From Myxococcales bacterium (GTDB taxonomy: Bacteria > Myxococcota > Polyangia > Polyangiales > Polyangiaceae), in contig JAGQIY010001056.1 in NCBI GenBank assembly GCA_020430865.1, positions 1 through 29,045 on the forward strand: a DNA stretch of 29,045 nt, written 5' to 3'. Below are positions 8,034 through 15,351 of the stretch, piece by piece. The position numbers were made by a program, and so were the translations under genes. Position 1 is the first letter of the stretch, and every line of letters starts with the position of its first letter. Under the pieces are notes generated by a model. It searched no databases, had not been told where the DNA came from, and saw nothing but the letters and a program-made list of their open reading frames with translations.

Positions 8034-9260
8034 GTGGCGACGGATCTGCTCTCGGTGGTGGAGACTGGTTATGACCTGCGCCTGGATCACCTCGAGTGGC
8101 TGACGCGCCTGGGAGGCTTGATCGCCGACCAGCTGGAGCTCGACGCGGTCAACGTGGCGTGCTTCCCCTTCGATTCACCCTCTGCGCTGCCAGAGCTGGT
8201 CAACGTCGGCCCCACACCCTGGGCGGCCCCGATGCTTATCCGCACGGCAGTGAGCCTGTCACCGGACGTGCACGACGTGCTGAGCGGCTTGCGGCGGGTC
8301 GGGCTGTTCACGGGCGCGCAGATAGTGGGCCCCGAGACCCGCAACTGGCGGTTCATCGAGGGGATGCTGCGAGGCGCCGGGCAGCAGGACGCGGCCGTCG
8401 TGCTCGCTCACGACGGCGCGCGCACCGTCGCTTTCGCGCACTTCGGCGCGGCCAGCAAGGTTCAGGACATCCGTCAGGTGCGCAGGTGGACGGCGGTCGC
8501 TACCCACCTCGCCGCCGCGTCGAGGCTGAGGCGAAATATCAGCGAGTTGCCGTATCCACCGGACGCGGCGACTGCCGTGATCGAGCCCGGAGGAAGATTC
8601 ATCGATCTCAAGCACGCCAGCGCGTCGTCCCTCAGGGAACGCCTCAGGTTTGCCGTGCGGCAAATAGATCGAGCCCGCTGCACAGCGAATCGAGCCCAAC
8701 CCGAGGCGCTCGATCTCTGGCAGGGACTCGTCGAGGGGCGCTGGTCGCTCGTGGATCACTTCGATTCCGACGGACGTCGCCTGGTTCTGGCCATGGAGAA
8801 TGCGCCCGAGGTCATTGCCCTGAAGACCCTGAGTGTTCGACAGACGCAGGTTGCCGGTCAGGCGGCGCTCGGGCTCTCCAATGCCGAGATTGGCTACGCG
8901 CTGGGCATCAGCGAGTCCTCCGCCGCAAGTCACCTTGGGCAGGCCGCGCGACGGCTGGGAGTGAGGGACCGGCTCGAGCTGGTGAGACTCTTCTCGGTGG
9001 CGAGACGTGAGCCGGCAGGACGCACAGCGGTTCCTGGCGCCGAGGGGTTGTTCCTGTGGGCGACAGACCTCGCCGGAGCCCTCTTGTCCAAGCTCACGCT
9101 GGCGGAACAACAGATCGCGTCGGACATCGCTCGGGGGCTGTCGAACCGCCAGATAGCTCTCGGCCGGGGCCGCGCATTGCGCACCGTGGCGAACCAGGTC
9201 GCGTCCATTTTCCGAAAGAGCGGTGTGGCGTCGCGCGCGGAGCTGCTCACGAAGTGGTGA
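8034..9260 (+). CDS. Tandem-HTH LuxR-type regulator with N-terminal sensor-like region (paralogue)
   Basis: The product has 408 aa from GTG 8034. Its beginning, SVVETGYDLRLDHLEWL, aligns with GVVEAGYRLDGGFEDWL of the divergent gene, which supports both start choices. Residues ~5-165 are the sensor-like region, more Ala/Val-rich here. Residues ~225-250 (EALDLWQGLVEGRWSLVDHF) are the family linker. HTH1 is ~264-318 (LSNAEIGYALGISESSAASH). HTH2 is ~353-405 (LTLAEQQIASDIARGLSNRQ, then RTVANQVASIFRKSGV). All three family members keep RTVANQ in the second recognition helix, so they may bind related sites. The 251-nt gap to its paralogue holds promoters for both, and cross-regulation is likely but unproven. 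The downstream diiron operon begins at its own promoter 10 nt after the stop. Confidence 0.85.
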   Translation: MATDLLSVVETGYDLRLDHLEWLTRLGGLIADQLELDAVNVACFPFDSPSALPELVNVGPTPWAAPMLIRTAVSLSPDVHDVLSGLRRVGLFTGAQIVGPETRNWRFIEGMLRGAGQQDAAVVLAHDGARTVAFAHFGAASKVQDIRQVRRWTAVATHLAAASRLRRNISELPYPPDAATAVIEPGGRFIDLKHASASSLRERLRFAVRQIDRARCTANRAQPEALDLWQGLVEGRWSLVDHFDSDGRRLVLAMENAPEVIALKTLSVRQTQVAGQAALGLSNAEIGYALGISESSAASHLGQAARRLGVRDRLELVRLFSVARREPAGRTAVPGAEGLFLWATDLAGALLSKLTLAEQQIASDIARGLSNRQIALGRGRALRTVANQVASIFRKSGVASRAELLTKW

Positions 9261-9270
9261 AACCGACCCC

Positions 9271-9298
9271 TTGACCTGCGACAGCGAACTGGCATGAT
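9271..9298 (+). promoter_or_regulatory. Sigma-70-like promoter of the diiron/TetR cluster
   Basis: TTGACC (9271-9276; 5 of 6) and CATGAT (9293-9298; 4 of 6) are separated by 16 nt. The expected +1 falls at about 9305, exactly at the left edge of the palindrome at 9305-9318. Confidence 0.6.
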
Positions 9299-9304
9299 GA
9301 CCTG

Positions 9305-9318
9305 ACCAACCGGTTGGT
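9305..9318. promoter_or_regulatory. Perfect 14-bp palindrome, TetR-type operator
   Basis: ACCAACCGGTTGGT equals its own reverse complement over 14 bp. Sites of the AACCGGTT type are frequent TetR-family operators. It lies immediately downstream of the -10 box, where bound repressor would block transcription start. A TetR-family gene follows at 10611, one gene downstream. I found no second copy of the full palindrome in the window. Confidence 0.7.
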
Positions 9319-9367
9319 TTGGTGTTCGGGGGCTCACCTCCCCCCCAAGAACCCAGGGGAATAACGC

Positions 9368-10429
9368 ATGCCGTCGACGATGAAACGGGTGAAGAAGCAG
9401 ATCCGAGTCCCACTAGCGGTGGCTGGAGCCGTGTCCAGGGTCCTGGGCCTCGCCGTGAAGAGCCGATTCGGCAAGCACCGTCGCTGGCCAGAGCAGCAGG
9501 TCTTGATCGACGAGCCCCTGGCCCTCGCCGAAGAGCGCACCCATCGCCTGCGCCGCATCTACACCAACGCCATCCGTGACAGCTGGGACGGTCACGAAGT
9601 GTTCCGCGCGGCAGTTCACAAGCACGGCGGTATTCAGCTGCCCCGCGAGAAGCGCGAGGCGCTGGCTCATCTGATGGGCATGCTGATGTGGGGAGAGCTA
9701 GCCGCCTGGTATGTCTCCGCTGAGCTCGCCGAGGAGCTCGACGACCTCGACGCGCGCATGGCTGCGTCGAGTCAGGTCTTCGACGAAGCGCGGCACTTCT
9801 ACGTTCTGCGCGACTATGTGGCGCTGCTCCACGTCCCCGTGCCTCCGCTCGACCCCTACTTCCAGGCAGCCGTGCGCTCCTTGCTCTCGGCGGAGGACCT
9901 CACGCTCAAGCTGTTTGCGATGCAGCTCCTCGCCGAAGGCACTGCCCAGTCCATCTTTGGTTTCCTGGCGGAATCACGAGTCGAGCCAGTGCTCAGCGAG
10001 TTCTTGCCGTTGATCGAGAAGGACGAAGCACGCCACGTCGGGCTCGGGATCATGCACCTGCCCCAGCGCCTCGCGCGCCTCGATGCAAGACAGTGTCAAC
10101 GCATCGCGATGCACACCGAGACCATCGGCGACATGTTCGCGGCCACCCAGCTGCGCATGATCCCCCACTATCGCGCGCTGGATCTCGACCCTCGAGAGCT
10201 ATTCCGCCGTGCCGACCGGTTGCTCCATGGCCTTGGTCAGAAGCTCGGCAACGTTCCAGGCACCCAGCAAGCGTACTTTCGCACCATGGATCCAGCGTCG
10301 CCCTCCTATCAGCAGAACCTGGACTTCGTACTTCCCTCCGATGGCGAGATCCCGCGCGGTGGTACCGCGTGGTTGTACCGAGTGGTCGAGCTCGGAGCCC
10401 GTGCGATGGGCGCAGGTGCCGCCGCGTGA
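9368..10429 (+). CDS. Ferritin-like carboxylate-bridged diiron protein (putative oxygenase/desaturase-type)
   Basis: The product has 353 aa from ATG 9368, with AGGGGA 8 nt upstream. The two halves of a four-helix diiron bundle are clear: E110 (MLMWGELAAWY) with E140-A-R-H143 (FDEARHFYV), and E190 (LLAEGTAQ) with E220-A-R-H223 (KDEARHVGLG). In both halves the first Glu and the EXXH are exactly 30 residues apart. This is the E...EXXH...E...EXXH ligand set of R2-like oxidases, acyl-ACP desaturases and bacterial multicomponent oxygenases. The extra His of AurF-type N-oxygenases is absent. The N-terminus is basic and slightly hydrophobic (RVPLAVAGAVSRVLGLAV) and may lie on the membrane. The following TetR regulator and acyl-CoA dehydrogenase pair suggest a lipid or acyl substrate, which is an inference. 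Confidence 0.8.
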   Translation: MPSTMKRVKKQIRVPLAVAGAVSRVLGLAVKSRFGKHRRWPEQQVLIDEPLALAEERTHRLRRIYTNAIRDSWDGHEVFRAAVHKHGGIQLPREKREALAHLMGMLMWGELAAWYVSAELAEELDDLDARMAASSQVFDEARHFYVLRDYVALLHVPVPPLDPYFQAAVRSLLSAEDLTLKLFAMQLLAEGTAQSIFGFLAESRVEPVLSEFLPLIEKDEARHVGLGIMHLPQRLARLDARQCQRIAMHTETIGDMFAATQLRMIPHYRALDLDPRELFRRADRLLHGLGQKLGNVPGTQQAYFRTMDPASPSYQQNLDFVLPSDGEIPRGGTAWLYRVVELGARAMGAGAAA

Positions 10430-10479
10430 CCCTTCGTTGGTCCACTGACCGCGACGTCCCGCATAACAGTGCAAGCAGC

Positions 10480-10504
10480 TGTGCAAGTTGCGCAACCTTG
10501 CACA
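10480..10504. repeat. 25-bp interrupted palindrome between diiron and TetR genes
   Basis: TGTGCAAG and CTTGCACA are perfect 8-bp arms around a 9-nt spacer. The spacer lies within a second, nested palindrome, GTTGCGCAAC off by one position from the axis. It lies 51 nt after the diiron gene stop and 107 nt before the TetR start. No T-run follows, so it looks more like a protein-binding site or an RNA hairpin between two cistrons than an intrinsic terminator. Confidence 0.4.
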
Positions 10505-10610
10505 ACGTCGTGACCCACCTGGTTCAACCACCACTCACAATGTGTTTCGAGCTGCAACATCATGCTGGAAGTTGATTGACGATGAAGGTCTCCGGGAGGA
10601 AAAGACACAC

Positions 10611-11372
10611 ATGTCAGCCAGCCCCGACTCTTCAGCAGCTCTTGCAACAGAGCTCAGCGGAAACGCCGAGCCCGCGCCTCGTAGCGAGGTGGGATCCGTG
10701 ACCCGGCTGAGCGCCGCGAGCGCCGAGTCGGGCGCGCCGCCGGAGTCGGGGCGGAGCCCTTCGAGCGACAACTCGCGCGAGCGTATCCATGCGGCAGCGC
10801 GAAGTCTGATCAGTCGCTATGGCTTCGACGGCGTGAGCTTGCAGAAGCTCGCGGACGAGGTGGGGCTGCACAAGAGCACGCTGTTCCATCACTACCGGAA
10901 CAAGCAGCAAATCGCGGAAGAGGTGCTCGGGGCGACGGTCGCGAGCATCGTGGCCCACATGGAGCCGCTGCTCGGAGCCCAGGAGAAGACCCTCGAGCAG
11001 ATGCTGGAGCTGAGCGACCGGTTGGTGGACCACTTCTCCGATCAACCCGACGCCGCCCGACTGCTACTCGCTGCGATGGTGGCGCCCCAGGACTCCGCGG
11101 TTTACAACGCGGGCTCCAGCTCTGGCGCGGTCGAGCGTTTCTACGTTCTGCTCCTCGGCTGGCTGGAGGGCGCACGCGAGGCCGAGGCCATCCGTCACGT
11201 GAGCATTCGCCAGTCGGTGTTCGCGCTCATGGGGTTGATGCTGGTCTATCCAGCGGTCGCCGACGTCGAGCAGATGATCATCGGTCCCGAGCCCTTCAGC
11301 GAGAGCGCTCGCCGCATGCGCAAGCAGATGCTCCGGGCCGCCATCCAGGGCATGCTCGGCCCGGAAGCCTGA
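10611..11372 (+). CDS. TetR-family transcriptional regulator
   Basis: ATG 10611 is chosen because GGGAGGA lies 10 nt upstream and the longer frame from 10488 runs through the intergenic palindrome. The 253-aa product starts with ~55 residues of low-complexity Ser/Ala/Pro/Glu, unusually long for the family. The classic TetR DNA-binding domain follows at ~57-105, with HTH SLQKLADEVGLHKSTLFHHY at 76-95. The remaining ~145 residues are the all-helical ligand/dimerisation domain, without a diagnostic motif. It lies directly after the diiron gene, which carries a perfect TetR-type operator, and before two acyl-CoA dehydrogenase genes. By analogy with lipid-responsive TetR repressors it may sense an acyl-CoA or other lipid. 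Autoregulation as part of the same transcript is likely. Confidence 0.9.
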   Translation: MSASPDSSAALATELSGNAEPAPRSEVGSVTRLSAASAESGAPPESGRSPSSDNSRERIHAAARSLISRYGFDGVSLQKLADEVGLHKSTLFHHYRNKQQIAEEVLGATVASIVAHMEPLLGAQEKTLEQMLELSDRLVDHFSDQPDAARLLLAAMVAPQDSAVYNAGSSSGAVERFYVLLLGWLEGAREAEAIRHVSIRQSVFALMGLMLVYPAVADVEQMIIGPEPFSESARRMRKQMLRAAIQGMLGPEA

Positions 11373-11512
11373 GCCGCGCTATCCTGTACCGTCCCTCCAC
11401 GAGGCGACGCGACTCGCTCATCACATCCTGCCTCAGACGCCGGGGTTGGGGGTGAGGAGCGCCGTTGGAGGAGCAGTAAGCACGGCACCTGCGCGCCTAC
11501 CCTGGGTCGCGC

Positions 11513-11541
11513 TTGCTCACGCTATGGAGCAAAACTATACA
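11513..11541 (+). promoter_or_regulatory. Weak candidate promoter upstream of the acyl-CoA dehydrogenase pair
   Basis: TTGCTC (11513-11518), a 17-nt spacer and TATACA (11536-11541) lie 46 nt before ATG 11588. The -35 matches only 3 of 6 bases and the -10 matches 4 of 6. The 215-nt gap after the TetR gene makes a separate promoter plausible. Confidence 0.3.
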
Positions 11542-11587
11542 GACTGCCCGGGTCCGCCTTTGGGAGGCGACCGCACTGCGAGGCAGC

Positions 11588-12805
11588 ATGATCTCCTTCG
11601 AACCTAGCGAAGACCAGCGTCTGATCTCAGAGACGGTGGTCGAGTTTGCCAAGACCACGCTCGCGCCCCGCGCGCGTGAGTTCGAGAAGGCGGGTGGGGT
11701 CGCTCGCGACGTCCGCCGGAGCGTGCAAGAGATGCAGCTCGCCCTGGCAGCTTTTCCGGAGGAGTCGGGCGGCCAGGGGCTCGGCCTCCTCACCAGCCTG
11801 ATCATCAACGAGGAGCTCGCGTTCGGAGACCCCGCCGCGCCGTTCGGTTTCCCTGGCTTTGGCGCGTTCCCACTGGCGGCGAGCGAGCTGGGCGGAGCTC
11901 GCGCGGCGGAGCTGCTCCAGCCCTACACGCAGGAGGGCGAGGGGAGCTTCGGCGCCGTGGCTTGGAGCGAGCGCAAGGCTCACTCGGAGCGCTCTGGTTT
12001 CAGCTGCGTGGCGCGGGAGACGGAGGCTGGCTACGAGCTGAGCGGCCAGAAGTGCTTCGTCGGAAACGCCGGCCTGGCGGATCGCTTCATCGTCTTCGCC
12101 CAGCTGGATGAGACCGCGGGTTGGAGTGGCGTCGCAGCGTTCCTGGTGCCCTCGTCGGCCAGTGGTCTGAGCGTTGGTGAGCGTCACCGCACCCTCGGCT
12201 TGGACTGCGCGGACTTCCGGGCGCTCGAGCTCGAACAGGTGAGGTTGCCCCGTCAGGCGCGGCTCCTGCCCGAGGCGTCTCCACGAGACTTCACGCGAGC
12301 ATTGCTGCGCTTCTTCGCCAAGTACTCTCTGATCGTTGCCGCGCGGCAAGTGGGTCTGAGCCGATCGGCGTTCGAGACGGCGCGAGAATACTGCGACATC
12401 CGCCAGGCCTTCGGTAAGCCGATTGGGCACTTCCAGGCAGTAGCCTTCACACTCGCAGATCGTCACATGGACGGCGAGAGCGCCAGCGCGCTGTGTCGCC
12501 GAGCGGCCTGGTGCTGGGACAGCGGGCAGTCGGATGAAGAGTGCCTTCTGCGCACTGCGCAGGCCGTCGCTCACGCCCACGAAGCAGCGATGCGCTGTGC
12601 GGACGATGCAGTCCAGTTGCACGGCGGCGCCGGGTTCATGCGTGACGTGATCGTCGAGAAGATGATGCGAGACGCCAAGCAGATGGCACTGGTGGGGATG
12701 ACCGCGGAGCAGATGGACCAGCTGGCGGCGACGCTCGAGGTCAGGGGGGAGCTGGATCCAGCGCTGGTCCTCCCCACCCCCGAAACCCAGAGCATCTTCA
12801 TTTGA
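11588..12805 (+). CDS. Acyl-CoA dehydrogenase-like protein, subunit lacking the catalytic Glu
   Basis: The product has 405 aa from ATG 11588. The frame extends to 11513, but MISFEPSEDQRLI is the normal family N-terminus. The flavin-binding motifs of the C-terminal half are intact: R272-x-x-F275-G276...Q283 (IRQAFGKPIGHFQ) and QLHGGAGF (343-350). The N-terminal half motif, usually TEPxAGSD, is degraded to SERKAHSE (127-134). Where the family has the catalytic base (YEGT/FEGT) this protein reads LVGMT (368-372). The alternative base position used by isovaleryl-CoA dehydrogenase is also not acidic (Tyr/Lys). Alone it is probably not a competent dehydrogenase. The next gene, 34 nt downstream, has exactly the motifs this one lacks. 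I infer that the two form a heteromer. Confidence 0.88.
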   Translation: MISFEPSEDQRLISETVVEFAKTTLAPRAREFEKAGGVARDVRRSVQEMQLALAAFPEESGGQGLGLLTSLIINEELAFGDPAAPFGFPGFGAFPLAASELGGARAAELLQPYTQEGEGSFGAVAWSERKAHSERSGFSCVARETEAGYELSGQKCFVGNAGLADRFIVFAQLDETAGWSGVAAFLVPSSASGLSVGERHRTLGLDCADFRALELEQVRLPRQARLLPEASPRDFTRALLRFFAKYSLIVAARQVGLSRSAFETAREYCDIRQAFGKPIGHFQAVAFTLADRHMDGESASALCRRAAWCWDSGQSDEECLLRTAQAVAHAHEAAMRCADDAVQLHGGAGFMRDVIVEKMMRDAKQMALVGMTAEQMDQLAATLEVRGELDPALVLPTPETQSIFI

Positions 12806-12839
12806 CTCGCGCGTCGAGGCGCCGAGGAGGGATTCAGCG

Positions 12840-14054
12840 ATGTTCGAGTTCGAGCTGAGCGACAAGCAGAAGCAGCTGAAAGAGGCGCTGCGAGGACTGG
12901 GGAAGAACGTCATCCGCCCGAGTAGCCTGGAGTGGGATCGCAACAAGGACATCCCGCTCGAGTTCTTGCGCAACTTCTACATGATGAGCGCCAGCATGCG
13001 TGGCGGGAACACGCCGATGGCCGAGCTCACCGAAGGAGCTCCGGATGCCGGCAGCTCTTCCTCAGGGAACCGGACGGCGGCGATCGCGGCCGAGGAGCTG
13101 GCGTGGGCCGATGCCTCGATCATGCTCAGCGTGCCCGGACCTGGTCTCGGCGGTCCGCCAGTGCGCTCCTCGGGAACGCCGGAGCAGCGGGAGCGATTCT
13201 TCGGAGTCTTTCGCGACATGTCCGAGGAGCTGCGCTGGGGCGCCTACGGCCTCACGGAGCCTGGCGCTGGAAGCGACGTAGCGAGCATCCGCACGAGCTG
13301 TCGCAAGGAGGGTGATCAGTACGTCTTGAACGGACGCAAGTGCTACATCACCAACGGTGGTCGAGCCGCCTGGGTGGTCATCTTCGCGACCATCGATCCG
13401 AGCCTTGGTCGGGCGGGACATCGCGCCTTCGTCGTCGAGCGGGGGACGCCGGGCTTCTTCGTGGGCAAGATCGAAGACAAGCTCGGCCTGCGCGCGAACG
13501 AGACGGCGGAGTTGGTCCTCGAGGACTGCCGTGTTCCGGTCGGGAACCTGCTGGGCGGCGAGGAGCGCTATCAGACGAAGGAGGGCTTCATGACTGCGAT
13601 GAAGACCTTCGACAACACGCGCCCGTTGGTGGCGGCGATGGCTTGCGGGATCGGACGCGCCGCTTACGAGTACGCTCGTGACTTCGTGCGCGACAACTAC
13701 CAGCTGAGTCGCCCCATCCCTCGCTACGCCGCGATCGCGGAGCGCCTGGCGCGCGTAAACCGCAGCCTGGAGGCGGCGCGCATCCTGGTCTGGAAGGCGG
13801 TGTGGATGGCCGATCAGGGGATCCCAAACGCCAAAGAGTCCAGCATGTCGAAGGCGCTGGCCGGTCAGGCGGCGATCCGGGCATGTATCGACGCGATCGA
13901 GATCTGCGGGGCCCATGGCACGCTGTCCGAGGACCACGCGTTGCTCGAGAAGTGGTTTCGCGACATCAAGGTCTACGACATCTTCGAGGGGACTGGGCAG
14001 ATCCAGCGCATCGTGATCTCCAAGCGCTTGATGAACAACCTGAGGGGCTTCTGA
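12840..14054 (+). CDS. Acyl-CoA dehydrogenase, catalytic subunit of a probable heteromer
   Basis: The product has 404 aa from ATG 12840, with GAGGAGGG upstream. It keeps TEPGAGSD (139-146), WVVIF (178-182) and the catalytic Glu E383 in IFEGTGQIQR. It has lost the FAD motifs of the C-terminal half: RxxFG...Q appears as NYQLSRPIPRYA (286-297), and QxxGGxGF as EICGAHGT (354-361). It therefore complements the preceding gene, which has the reverse pattern. Family members oxidise acyl-CoA to trans-2-enoyl-CoA using FAD and pass electrons to ETF. In mycobacterial FadE pairs with split motifs, the FAD site is built between two different subunits. The substrate is not evident from the sequence. The ~10-residue Gly/Ser-rich insert near residue 70 (DAGSSSSGNRT) is longer than usual. 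Confidence 0.92.
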   Translation: MFEFELSDKQKQLKEALRGLGKNVIRPSSLEWDRNKDIPLEFLRNFYMMSASMRGGNTPMAELTEGAPDAGSSSSGNRTAAIAAEELAWADASIMLSVPGPGLGGPPVRSSGTPEQRERFFGVFRDMSEELRWGAYGLTEPGAGSDVASIRTSCRKEGDQYVLNGRKCYITNGGRAAWVVIFATIDPSLGRAGHRAFVVERGTPGFFVGKIEDKLGLRANETAELVLEDCRVPVGNLLGGEERYQTKEGFMTAMKTFDNTRPLVAAMACGIGRAAYEYARDFVRDNYQLSRPIPRYAAIAERLARVNRSLEAARILVWKAVWMADQGIPNAKESSMSKALAGQAAIRACIDAIEICGAHGTLSEDHALLEKWFRDIKVYDIFEGTGQIQRIVISKRLMNNLRGF

Positions 14055-14075
14055 AGGGCGCTGCGACGGTGTTCC

Positions 14076-15125
14076 TCAGTCCTCGCTGCGGGGGCGGAAG
14101 AAGCCGTTGAGTTCGTATCCGTACGGACCCTTTGGGCTGGTCTCCAGCTTGCCGCTGACGCTGTCGTAGCTCCCCCAGAGCCCACTCGACTCGCTGTAGA
14201 CCCAGACACGGCGCCCGACGCCGCCGTGGGGGTTGCCGTGCGGACCCGCGCCCCACGAGGAGTCGACCTGGTACACATGCACTCGCCCTTGCCCTCGAAA
14301 CGCCGCGGGGAGGGTACCGTGTCCAGGGACGTCCACGCTGCGCTGAGTAGTCGGAAAGACGTCGTGGCTGGCAACGATGACCTTGTGGGTGTCGCGGCCC
14401 GTGCCGAGCTTGCCCATGTCTCCGGCTCGCACTCCCAGAGGCTTGACCCTGCGGAAGGCCCTCAGCTGGTCGGGGTCGAAGCCGTCCACGCTGCGACCGA
14501 TGCCGTAGCGCGCCCTCCCGCTGGCTTCGCTGACGCCGCGGCTGGCGAGGAAGGCACGCCGACAGTAACCAGAGCAGTCGACCCCGATGCCATATTTCCA
14601 CATCATCTTTCGCACCGCAGAGGCCCCCTCGCCAAACTCGTGATGTGCCCCAGCGTCGATCAGCGCCTGAGTCACCGTCACCAGCATGCGGGGTTCCGCC
14701 TTGCCCGTCGCCGTGAGGCGGATCGCCGTCCGAAGCCTCGCGAGCACTGCTGGCGGGAGCGCGGCGCTTGCGCGCTCGAGCGCCTCATCGGGATTGGTCC
14801 CGTAGCCGCCATTCATGCGGAACTGCGGGTCGACTCGGGCCGACTCACCGTCGATTCGATAGGGGCCTGCGAAGCTCTCTCGAAACGCATCCAGTCGTCG
14901 CAAGACGACGCCCGCCGAGGGCCGCCGAAGGGCCGCGATGGCCTCCGCGTTGGGGCTTCGACGAGCCGCGCGCGCAGCGGGACTCCCACTGCGGTGGACC
15001 AGGTGCTGGACGGCTCGAGTGGAGCGGGCTGACTCCGTGCGGATACGAGTTTCAGGCCTCGGCTGGTCCCCGGGGTCGCTGCTGGAGTGTCTCGGGCGCT
15101 CGGCTCCCACGCGACTGACGCTCAT
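14076..15125 (-). CDS. NlpC/P60- or CHAP-like cysteine hydrolase (putative)
   Basis: The product has 349 aa from ATG 15125; no Shine-Dalgarno is visible and a later start is possible. Residues 1-~65 are rich in Ser, Arg and Pro, look disordered, and lack a Sec signal peptide. The region around GIGVDCSGYCRRAF (180-192) resembles the nucleophile motif of NlpC/P60 and related papain-fold amidases, with C184 as the likely nucleophile. H247 (RDTHKVIVASHD) is the likely base, and VYQVDSSWG (D288) follows. Such enzymes cut peptidoglycan stem peptides or amides. With no export signal it could be a cytoplasmic enzyme or the cargo of another secretion route. It is convergent with the acyl-CoA dehydrogenase operon (21 nt gap) and does not appear related to it. 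Confidence 0.6.
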   Translation of the reverse strand: MSVSRVGAERPRHSSSDPGDQPRPETRIRTESARSTRAVQHLVHRSGSPAARAARRSPNAEAIAALRRPSAGVVLRRLDAFRESFAGPYRIDGESARVDPQFRMNGGYGTNPDEALERASAALPPAVLARLRTAIRLTATGKAEPRMLVTVTQALIDAGAHHEFGEGASAVRKMMWKYGIGVDCSGYCRRAFLASRGVSEASGRARYGIGRSVDGFDPDQLRAFRRVKPLGVRAGDMGKLGTGRDTHKVIVASHDVFPTTQRSVDVPGHGTLPAAFRGQGRVHVYQVDSSWGAGPHGNPHGGVGRRVWVYSESSGLWGSYDSVSGKLETSPKGPYGYELNGFFRPRSED

Positions 15126-15351
15126 GTCTCGGTCTCGGCCGGAGCGGGAGCGAGTTGTGTGCTCGCTGCGACTACATCACGCAACGGCAGCAGTGGCTGA
15201 CACCCCCATCATTCAACCAGCGCGGTCTTCGGACCCCACCTCGGTCTCACCGGGGTGGCGGTGGCCCCCGATCGCTTCGAGAGACTGCACGCCTGGTCAC
15301 GTCCCAGGAGACTTTCCCATAGTGAATCAGTCACTTGCGTGGTCTTGAAGC

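Noticed and set aside
10488..10610. Longer TetR start at 10488
   Set aside because: The added residues cover the intergenic palindrome and look non-coding, and ATG 10611 has a good Shine-Dalgarno.
11627..12973. 448-codon minus-strand open frame opposite the first acyl-CoA dehydrogenase
   Set aside because: The plus-strand frame has clear family motifs; the minus-strand product has none and crosses two real genes.
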